The notes under the pieces: generated by a model
Told to the model about the DNA's origin: nothing
Databases searched by the model: none
Seen by the model: only the letters and a program-made list of their open reading frames with translations
Translations under genes and position numbers: made by a program
From: Ophiothrix spiculata
Lineage: Eukaryota; Echinodermata; Ophiuroidea; Amphilepidida; Ophiotrichidae
Length of the DNA: 21,011 bases
Direction: 5' to 3' (one strand)
NCBI GenBank assembly: GCA_000969725.1
Contig: JXSR01S045836.1
Shown: piece after piece, positions 1 to 9,800 of the stretch
Position numbering within the stretch: the first letter of the stretch is position 1
Layout: every line of letters starts with the position of its first letter

Positions 1-185
1 TGTGTGCCTTGGACCAGCGATCAAAAGTGCCAATGGTGACCCCGTTGTATGACCTTTCCCTTGGGATCCACCCCACAACTGAAGGATTAAGTAGGGGGTC
101 GATACGCAGGCGAGACTACTGGTTCGCGAACCATCTTGTTTATGGGAACTTTTGGGACCAAATGGCTGACATCGGGGAATACTTG
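1..185 (+). CDS. Candidate upstream exon (5' end outside window)
   Basis: One frame is open from the window edge (codons starting at base 3) through about base 239. Base composition is clearly more GC-rich than the flanking DNA. A GT at 186 would end the exon in phase 0, which fits the phase-0 start of the exon at 770. The last residues before that GT, FWDQMADIGEYL, loosely resemble the first helix of the SLP-76 SAM domain (WDPDSLADYF). The rest of the predicted peptide (PLYDLSLGIHPTTEGL, SIRRRDYWF) is not recognised. The donor GTGTCA is weak and no ATG is needed if the exon continues upstream. It could instead be an unrelated open stretch or an old repeat. Confidence 0.28.
120..133. repeat. 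Perfect 14-bp palindrome
   Basis: TGGTTCGCGAACCA reads the same on both strands. It lies inside the open stretch at the left edge of the window. A palindrome this long is uncommon by chance in AT-rich DNA, but no function can be assigned. Confidence 0.5.
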
Positions 186-769
186 GTGTCATGTGAAATA
201 ATTTTGCTCAATCTAGAGACCATGTTTTATGTTTTATAGAAGCATTACTATAACAAAGAGATACAGAGGTATGATTTGTGTGAAGTAATCAAGGAATTCT
301 TATAGGGGAACCTGTAGGCTGTATTCTCCGCCATCTAGTGTTGCTCATGGAGCAGAGTTATTGTACCTCTGGATATATTCGGAGTTTGGTCCGATATCCA
401 GGCAGATTGCGTAAATCTTCACTGGACGCATATTATACAGCGTGTGCATTTTGTTTCACCTGCAAACCGTGTCTGCGTTTCAAGTAGCGTGTATTATGAC
501 TTGCTCTGATCAAAGTATGCCAATTTTCCTGCTAATCTGTTGCGAAGACTCTCGAAGTGAGGCACACGTAGCCGTAAAATGCGGGAGGTACAATAACCTA
601 CCCTCCATGAGCGACAATCCAAGATGGCCGCCTTCCCATAGGATTTACACGGCGGTGAAATCAAAATGGCGGAGAATACCGCTTCCCCTATAAAAATTCC
701 TTGGAAGTAATGCATATGTCAGAAACCTAAGGAATTGATTTGACATCAGCGTATTTCTTTTTGTTTCAG
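186..769 (+). other. Putative intron mostly filled by a hAT-type MITE
   Basis: No coding potential was found. The MITE at 290-703 fills most of it. The last 25 bases form a strong pyrimidine tract and acceptor (TATTTCTTTTTGTTTCAG) for the exon at 770. Confidence 0.4.
290..703. mobile_element. Non-autonomous hAT-type MITE (414 bp)
   Basis: The left end, CAAGGAATTCTTATAGGGGA, matches the reverse complement of the right end with one mismatch over 20 bp. Inner parts of the ends also match (CGGTATTCTCCGCCAT-like on both sides, around 325-335 and 667-680). The 8-bp direct repeat GAAGTAAT flanks it exactly at 282-289 and 704-711. Perfect 8-bp target duplications and ends starting CA are typical of the hAT superfamily. 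It encodes no transposase; the open frames inside are short and unremarkable. The clean TSD points to a fairly recent insertion. Confidence 0.85.
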
Positions 770-777
770 TTATGGAT
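744..777 (+). repeat. Duplicated splice-acceptor block, copy 1
   Basis: These 34 bases, starting CATCAGCG and ending TTATGGAT, recur without a mismatch at 2424-2457. The block contains the complete pyrimidine tract, the AG and the first exon bases of the exon at 770. Confidence 0.85.
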
Positions 778-831
778 GGCACATTTTAAAGTTGCTATGG
801 AAGAGTGTTTACATGGGCAAGCCAAAGACAG
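770..831 (+). CDS. Candidate internal exon, possible SAM helix segment
   Basis: The acceptor has an excellent pyrimidine tract (CTTTTTGTTTCAG) and the donor is CAG|GTCAGT. In phase 0 it reads LWMAHFKVAMEECLHGQAKD plus two bases (AG). These join to the A that opens the next exon to make Arg, so the reading frame passes straight into RSMKILADLK. The pattern HFKVAMEECLHGQ resembles the middle of a SAM domain (QYxxxFxxNxIxG). The usual SAM stretch with the LTxxDL motif is not seen between this exon and the next, so either a small exon was missed or the domain is divergent. The other two frames either stop or end in the wrong phase. Confidence 0.5.
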
Positions 832-3800
832 GTCAGTGCACTTCTGCAATTTGTATAGTCAAAATAATGTCCCAAATATTATTGCAAATATGTAATGAGA
901 AAAAAGTAGCCATGTTTTTCATTCCAAATATCCTGGCATCAAAAGAGCACCCCCTAGAACTTGTCAAAGGATTTCTTTAGAGTTCTGCAACGACGTAGTG
1001 CGTTTTGGGGAAGCGGATTAGCTAAGCGGTATTTCCCTTGCTTTGCACCAATGAGTCCTGGGTTTGATTCCCGATCCTGGCGCTGTATGTGTATTTGTTT
1101 TTCGGTCAATGCTCGCTTCCGCAGGTTTTTCTCCAGAACCTCCAGTTTTCCTCCTGCACTAAAACTGAATATTAAAGAAAGATCACAATTTGATTTAGAG
1201 CTAAATTTCAAACTTGAATATTTACCTTAGTAACTCATTGTAGAAATCCATTGAAATCCTGACTTTCACTTTGCTTCCAATTTTAAGCAAGTTTTCAATA
1301 TTTAGAACAATATCAACTTGAACCAATGAGTTTAAATGCTAATCTGTATCAGTCAAGTGCATTAAGAGGGAAAATACTATATTTTGCGTGTGTTTGGGAG
1401 TTGTGTGAAATGCAAGTTACAGGTTGTAAAATGTCTTATTGGAATTGAAAAATCCCCCTTGCACCAGCTTAGTATAAACTTCTGTGAAATTTTAATAAAT
1501 GCACAATATTTATCTAATACAAATACTTTTTTATATGATGCATTCATATTTTGTATTGTGTTTCAGATCAATGAAAATTTTAGCTGACTTAAAAACAAAA
1601 TCCGATGCTGACAATAAACAGAGTAGTACATATCCACAAAATGAAAGTAGACAATCAGTAATTAGCACAGAATCTGTTGGCTCGTTTGAGCCGGGAATAT
1701 ATGAGGACATAGAATCAGAAGTGAATTATGATGACACTGATGATGATAGATTTGGGAATGATGGACCCCCTGCCAGGGAAAGAGCACTACCTCAAAGACC
1801 GGATGGTGGATCACCAAAAACTAACCAATGGTGTAAGTATGTCACAACAATTTGTTTAGAATCGTTGGAATAATGTCACATATTAATCACTATCAGCTTC
1901 CCAGCTCTCACAAAGACCATTCATTATATTGTTACCCAATATAATGAAAATGAATTAAAATTCATCGTCAATTGATTAATTGACACTTTTCTGTCCAAAT
2001 TGATGCCTTTATCATTCTTCATACAAAATTTCCATTTTGCCATCTGAAAATACTGATAAATTTTAAGAAAATGGGTTCAAAACAAAATATTTGAATGTGC
2101 TCGAAACTTAGATAGATATAAGATCATGTGTCAGAAATGTTTCGAAATGGAGTCCAAAGTTTCATTGAAAAGCAAATATAAGGTCACATGCCTGCTGTTG
2201 CAAAAATTAAATTGGTAAAACTTTGATTCTGAAACACAAAAAGCATTCCTTTTCTCAGGTGTCCACATAGCGAGTTGAAGCTGCTGATTTATAGATATGT
2301 TGTAAATCAAGCATGATCATATACAGGCTGTTTTTAACGGTATATTTAATATATTAGTTCAATTTTTTTTGCTTTTACATAAGCAATGTCATTTGTCAAA
2401 ATTATGAATAACCTTGAATTGTTCATCAGCGTATTTCTTTTTGTTTCAGTTATGGATATTATGACTTTAATGAGGATCATATGTGACCCATCATATCGAA
2501 AGGTACCTTAATACCGGCATTGTAAATTACGAGATATGGGCCATTGAAACTGAGCATAGTCAAAAATCATGTCCAAGGTTGAATATCTAATTTCATTAGA
2601 AACGTTACCTTTGAAGTGTATTCTATCATATTAATCGGGTTCGAACATACAAAACATAAGACAAATGTTTTAAAAAACCAAGATGAAAATCCTTTCTCCA
2701 TTCAAGTTTTACCAGTACAGAAACTTTCAAACTCGATTTTCTCAGAACTATAGTTTTCTGAATCAGCCTGATGCCCTTTACCAATTTGGATGTAACTTTG
2801 CAATCGAACATCCAATAACCAAAATCAAGGCGTCATTTTAAAGATTAAAATATAATCTTTCAGATGAGACCAAAAAATCTATTTTCATTCTGGGACCCTT
2901 AAGGTACCTTTTGATATGACGGGTCACATATTTAGATAGTATGTTTCTTTAGTACCATGCTTAAAAGACACCTTCAAAAGTGTAGGATACCTTAAAAATG
3001 CAATATCAGATAATTCGTATGGAGCTTTGTCATGCCATTGCATATATCATGTTTTTGGCTCCTATTGCAATTGACATTCCTGAGCCAATTCTCTGATTTG
3101 TTAAGCATTCAGCAAATATTGTTATGTGCATTGAAGTTGGAACATGTCCATATCTGGGAGTCTTGTAGAGAACTGAAATGTCCTTGCACCTTGAGTTGAC
3201 ATACCTATACTCTGTAAACCTTGAAGTATGCAACAAGTAGCCGATTAACGCACAAGAACCAATATGACCATACGGGGATGTAAATAAGTCCATGTTTCTC
3301 GAATCATAACAAAGTACCAAATCTTGCTGCATATTCAAATAAATTTATTTACAATGTTTATCCATGTGTTAGCAACAAAATTAGCCCAAAATAATACCAA
3401 AATTATGAAAAAATCATGTATATATATATTAATACGCAGTGATTCGGCCTTAATCAATCTTAATCAATCATTACTAGTCTCTTACACAATACAAAGCCAA
3501 CAGTTCACAATGTTGAAGAATACAAGGAATATGTTATGGATCTTGTAACAGAGTTGGATTTCTTGTTGCATACTTCAAGGGTTTTAGAGTATAGCAATCA
3601 GGAACATGACACCATGTGTTGTCAACATTTGTATGTGGGTGTCTATGTATAACATGATTGTCAGTGGAATTCCCTGTTGCAAGATATTCAAGGCGAAGTT
3701 TCCTTCTTACATTAAGTTCATATAACAAAGAACTAGATGACAAATTCAGTATTTGTAGTTGATTTTAATACATTAAGAAAGAATAAGCAAGCAAAATGTT

Positions 3801-6800
3801 GTGATCACTGACCCATTCTGTGTACCGATATTGGACTGGTAACTCCAATCATAAATTTTCTACAAAACATTTCAGCAATGAGACATTGTGAAATTTTAAC
3901 CCTTATGTAGCAGGTTGGACCCCGCAATCAAATATGGACAAAATAATAGAAAATGATTTTCAGAGCTGTCAAATTGAATACCAAGGTATGTTTGCATAAT
4001 GTGACTATTCCTTGTAACATGTGCTGGTAGCATGGTGTGCCTAACAAATATGCATAACCCAACCCATTTATGTGCTTCTAGCTTTTGGGTAAAAACTTTT
4101 CCACAGAGGATCTTAAGATTTGCTTTAGAGTCTTTAATTGTTATGGTTTATTCAGAGTCTGACGATATCCACCAATCGATGCCCATCGATGGGAAGTCTT
4201 TTACATGCGCTATTCCTTGTGTATAGCGCATGTAATGACTGCTCATCGATACGCATCGATCGATGCATATCGACATCACTCTGAATAACCCTTACACTTG
4301 TCACATTGCCAATTTTAATGACACAAAGCTAAGAGGTGTGCAGTGACAAATTTTAATATACTCACAAAAAACCCTTCATAAACTAAATTTACACTTGATG
4401 CAAAAGCAAATGTAGAAAGCATGTGTACTACCCGAGGGGCACTCAACTTTGAAAGTGGTAGGTATGTCAGGCGCAAAGCGTCGAAATGGGGTTTAGGTGA
4501 ACTGATTTTCTGTAAAAAATGGATCGTTGACACCAATTTTGTGGGGTCTAGTGAACTGAAATTTTGGCCAAAAATAGCCTCTTTAGCTGATTTCCTGAGT
4601 ATTTTTGCAGTTGGAGCTAAAGTGTTGTAGTTTTCCTCAAAAAGGCTCAAAAGAACTGAATCACACTGATCACTGGTCTACAAATTTTCAAAAATTTCGA
4701 GTATCTTAGATGAAACATACCTTCCTTTGTCAATTTTGGGCTGCTGAACACGAATATGGCTATTAAAAAATCTGATTAGCTCTAGTTTTTAAGAATTTTG
4801 CGATTCAATATTTTACATGGCAACGTATAGGAGCAATACTCAATGTGGTAGATCTACATGCATTTTACGTGTGTATATATACTATATACATTACAGTTAC
4901 ACAGATTATGAAAGTTCTGCTGATGCTTCTTTGGTTGTTTCTTATACTTAATATCTGGGCCATCTCTTTTTAGGAACAACAGAAATCTTGCAATAATGAT
5001 GTTCGCTATTTGTCTGGATAACGTTTCTCTGTGGCTTAGATCGAAATGTTCACCTTGTTACCACCGATTGCACCACAGTTGAAAGGAAATGAATCGATGT
5101 GTTTGAAGTAAATGGATTTTTAAGGACATATTGCAGCCCAACTTTCAAAAGCATAGTACCATGTCTTCCACAAATTGTTTGTAAATGCCAGCTTCATTAT
5201 TTCCAAGGAAATTGTTAACAACTTGGGAATCTTCTTTTGCTTCCTATGATGCAATCAAATGCTTCATCTAGTTCATGGATTTGAGGAACAACAAATACAC
5301 CCTCTATTGCTTTACTCAGCTTTAGGAATTAAGTACCAAGGCTCCATGAAATGCTGATCCATGGCCTTAACAAAGTTCTCCATTCTTTATGAGTTCCATT
5401 TTTAGTAAAACCTTAATTGTTTTGGTCAACAAGAAAAAGACTTTGCACATATTGAGATCCAGGTTCAAGTTGTTGCTGGTAAGGCCAGTCTCATTGAATG
5501 TCATTAATGAGAAGCAGTTGGTGGGAAGATCTTGCTCAACTGTCTGTCCCATTCACCATGTTCACAAAGAAAACAATAATACTATGTGTAACCTCATTGA
5601 GAACAACCAAGATAGTAATGATTTTGAGGTCAATGCAAATCTGTCATTGTATTGGCATACTTAATGCATTTTAAAAGGTTGCTTTACATTGTGAAGTTTA
5701 TTTCGTGTAAAAGTACCTGATGAGACTCAATATTGATCAATCAATAACATCAATAAAACACCTCCACTCATTAGGACTTACCGGCTTCATTAAAAACCAT
5801 CAACATCAACTGTCTCAGATTTTTCCTGTCAAAATTTATAACAACATCATTACAGGATACCAAAGCACCTATCATCTTCTTCAGACTTAAAAATAGTAGT
5901 GGCTTATACAAGTTTTGTAATCAGTTTATTATCCTACTTATCAGTTTATTATCCTAAAAATACTTTCAATGGACATGAACAGATAAAATAACATTAAAAG
6001 TAAGGTTTCTGTACTCAACATTATGCTACTCCCTATATTGCCTATTAGCTCCTATTGTGGTACACAGTATACCACTTGGGTTGTGTATCTTTAAAACAAG
6101 AGCTAACTAGCATTTTTAAGCCTCATTTTTGGTTTCAGTGACTCAAAATTAGTCAAGATTGACTACTTTCATTTAAGATACTTTTTGGCTGTAGACCAGT
6201 GTAATAGGGATCTAGTGAGTGGCCCGGTGGCCTGAAAAAGGTGTGCTAGGCAGTTGGTTTGCAGTTTAATGATTTTTCATGGTGGATAGTCTTTAACTGC
6301 TGTCTTGAAAGGTTCCTTGTGTTCTTTTTTTTTTGTCATGGATTCTGGCAGAGAGTTCCAATATTATACTTTGATCAACACCAAATAGGCAGGCCTCTTC
6401 ACAACATGAATTGATACAGATACGCACGTGCATAGTTGAACACAGCACACACAGCTGCGCACGTTGCTTGTGTAACTCGCACATCAGTATATCTACGGCA
6501 CGCATGTAAGTGGGATTATGTTTACTTGCAGATGAAGAAAAGTCCCATAAGTCCTGCCTATTTAGTGTTGATCAAAGTATAAAAATTTTCGGTAAAAATG
6601 TGAATTTGTAGTAATTTCGTTTGTAGCTTTTTGCTTTATTTTATATTATCCTAGAGGTCCTTTAGATCAAACACATTGACATCTTGGTGAAAGGTATTTA
6701 GTAATTTTTTCTGCGTAATTAAAGAGTTTCTCAGTTCAGGTGTTTTTATTGCTATTGTGCTGTTGCTTCTGGTGTATATTCTGCTAACCAATCTTGCTGG

Positions 6801-9800
6801 CATATGTTGAAGAATTGTTTTGTGTTGGTTGATGTTTTTTGATGGGGTATACCACAAAGGAGAACAGTCGCTCAACACAGAATGATTGGACCAGTTAACT
6901 AATTATTTCTTTGATATGTAATGGGTAACACTAACATTGAAAACAAAATGCAAATTGTAACTTTACCATAATTTACATTCCATTAATAAGTAATGAAAAA
7001 AGATGCTTCCCACTAACATATGATTAAAGTGATTTTTTGCTTTTACAAAACTCACCTATTTACACAAGCATTTATTAAATGTTATTCTATACTGGTTGCC
7101 CTGCACCCATCAACTGTATTTTGTACTCCACAATTCGGTGGGTGATCCATCAACTGACCTTTTTCGATTGCAATGAAAAGGTACCAACGGCTCACTCGAA
7201 ACATTGTTAACTCATAAATGTGGGTGCAAGGGGGAAGATGTATAACCTCAATGGATATTTTTCTACTAGACTTTCCCCCAGGACTTTCCCTCGTATTTTT
7301 GTCACAGACAACCAGGTTACCCATCAACCACCCCATAGTAGAAACACGGCCATAGATATCATACTAATTTAGTATAATAATTAGCAGCACTGCAAGCTTT
7401 ATCAAGCTGTTATTTATATTTATAGATTATGCCCTATTATTGTTTCAACTCTTGAATATATTGCACATGATGTAGCTGTAACTTGTAAGCTTAATCAAAT
7501 GATATCTTTCTATACTCTATATCACAGGTGGTTCACTGCAAAGACCCACACTGCCAACCAGGAGTCCCATGCCTAGAAGAGGTAAATATATCACAATGTA
7601 AAGTGGCCTACTATCCGATAGATCAACAGAGTAACAAATATCAGCTGACTATCTGTAATTAAAATTGATAAGGGATTTTTTTCAAACATATGGCTTGATT
7701 GATAAGGCGCTTAAACAATACTGTTTACACAGTCTTCACAATTTTGAAAATTACTTCCTTGAATTTATATTTTCTTAACTGTTTAAGATTTTCTTTGTTC
7801 ATATGGCCTAAATAAATGGCATACTTTTTGCAGCTAAGTGAGAATTAATCATATGAGTATTTACCCAAATGAAAGCATATTGTTCTAACGATAACTTGTC
7901 TCTCATCCCATACAGCTAACTCAGGACTAGGGCATCGGCATAACTCTGACCCCACACGCCCTGCATTCGTAAGACAGCACACTACCCCAAAGATCCATAC
8001 CCGGCACTGTAGTGTACCTAACACTCCCAGTTCCCCTGGCTGTAGACCTAAATTTCCTGAACCTGTTGGGTGTGAGTGTAATTAGCATGGAATTAGCATT
8101 GGCATGAGTAGTGAGCAAGAAGCTAAAACATGGCCTGTCTTCTGATTAATTTGCATGTACATTGTTTTTAATTGTATGTCTGGTATGCAAGTTTTTCCTT
8201 GTTTTCAATGACAAGAAGACCTCAAAATGACCTTGGATCAAGCTGATCATCATATATATGGCCATCCATTACTAACCTCACATAAAGAAGGCATTTTTCA
8301 CTTTGTGACACAGTGCAAAAAACATATGAACAAGCCATATTCTGGAAAATTTGAATTTGTGAATGTTCATGGTTTTTCTTAAGCTATTTGCAAAATATCA
8401 TTTTTGATTTCAACTCCAAAATATTTGAAAAGTAACATTTTCTAGAAGTAGTTGTATTGGAAACTTACTCAGAATGAAAGCTTCAAAGCAAGATTTCGTG
8501 GTTTTACATGCTTGTCATACTCCTGAAATCGTAGCTCCACTTCTTGGTGAGGAGCTGAAACAAGTATCATTATAAAAAGCTGAAAATATGTTCTGTTTGA
8601 ATACAAAATAAACCAGATTTGACAATGGGCTGACCTTCCTGGAGGTTTGTAGTGGACGGTCACATGTGTATAATCATAATCATTTATTTCTTCCACATAT
8701 GCAAAATTACAGTAACAATATAGGCCTATATCAAAAATAGTTACATAACATTGTAAACTGAAAATACATAACATTGTGGAATAGGACTTGGAAATAAGCA
8801 TAAAGCCTGTCGAGTCCCAGACTCCAAGTATCTCAAATGAATTAATTACACATAAGAAATCAAAAATAATGAATGCACACCATCCTCTCTATCCATAATG
8901 CGATAGCCACAGAGTAGAAAGAAAGGACGGGACATTTCATCATGATTTTTCAGAATCAAATGAAATTGATCTGAATATCTTAAAGAATATGCAATTTGTA
9001 TGCACAAAAATTATAAATGAATTCTGTCCTTTCAATCCATAATGCGATGGCCACATAGTAGAAAGAAAGGAGAGAAGTGATATCAAGTTTCCAAATATTA
9101 TGTGGAAGTTTTCAAATATCATGCGGAAGTTTTTGAAGCTTGACAGACATACAGTTGTGTGTTCCAAATGTTGACACATATCAGCTGTTTGGTAATCGAC
9201 TTTGTTGGCTTTGCTTCAATATTTTGCATCATATATTTGGTTCAGTACATATTGTATTTATTTTGCATTTGCAGATTTCCTATATATGAAGTTTGCATCA
9301 TATTAAATTTTCCTCATCTCTTTTCCAATTTGATGTTTCCAGCCCGATTATCAAATGATTTTAGGAATCTGGCACCAGTATCATGATACTACAGCACATT
9401 ATTGAATTATTTGAAAGTGCAACATTCCCACTGGGCAAATTCATGTAAATTACATGAACTTGCTATGCAAAAATTTAAAAACATAGATTTTAAAATTTTG
9501 TGTCCATCTTGTATGAGAAATCCAGTGAAAAGTGTGTTTAGCATGTAGTTACATGGTACAGTATGTGTAGCATTATTCAATGTTTTTGTTAAAAATACTA
9601 GAATTACTTAGTACTTCTCAGGTCGGCCTGCATCTTGATCCAGATGGGAGGGGCTACATATAAAAATATCCTGCATTGTGCAAATACAAGGGCTTTGATT
9701 TTAATGCTTGGCCACCATTGTTGAATCTGAAGCAGAATGCATCCTAGCCCTGACAGGCTAATAGAGATAATACAATTACACAAATACATGGGAGCAATTT

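Larger units (their letters stand above)
1833..7527 (+). other. Long intron (5.7 kb) with several repeats
   Basis: No exon compatible with the phase-1 junction was found. Contents in order: a copy of the splice-acceptor block (2424-2457), a TA-target MITE (2482-2928), a 35-bp inverted pair near 3215 and 3565, a foldback at 4148-4288, a probable dispersed repeat at 4425-4660, a 20-bp tandem pair at 5920-5957 and a MITE at 6364-6582. Regions 3000-3760, 5000-5900 and 6650-6880 are not recognised. Short open frames there have no supporting motif. Confidence 0.7.

Noticed and set aside
1012-1085. A true tRNA gene
   Set aside because: The A and B boxes are good, but the acceptor and anticodon stems do not pair, so it is a SINE head.
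2450-2520. Exon downstream of the second acceptor copy
   Set aside because: No frame fits both neighbours, and the region runs straight into the end of a MITE.
3030-3338. 102-codon open frame on the - strand
   Set aside because: No recognisable domain, no splice partners; it lies in an intron near a short inverted repeat.
3964-3985. Short block between TTTTCAG and GTATGT
   Set aside because: It is 22 bases, not a multiple of three, and the required phase-1 frame contains a stop.
4315-4650. 111-codon open frame on the - strand
   Set aside because: It overlaps a probable dispersed repeat and shows no motif, splice support or composition bias of a gene.
6651-6878. Possible LINE reverse-transcriptase tail on the - strand
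   Set aside because: The short peptide has only a vague likeness (ILQHMPARLV) and none of the catalytic motifs, so it was not called.
7927-8118. 63-codon open frame on the - strand
   Set aside because: It is the shadow of the + strand proline-rich exon 7916-8071.
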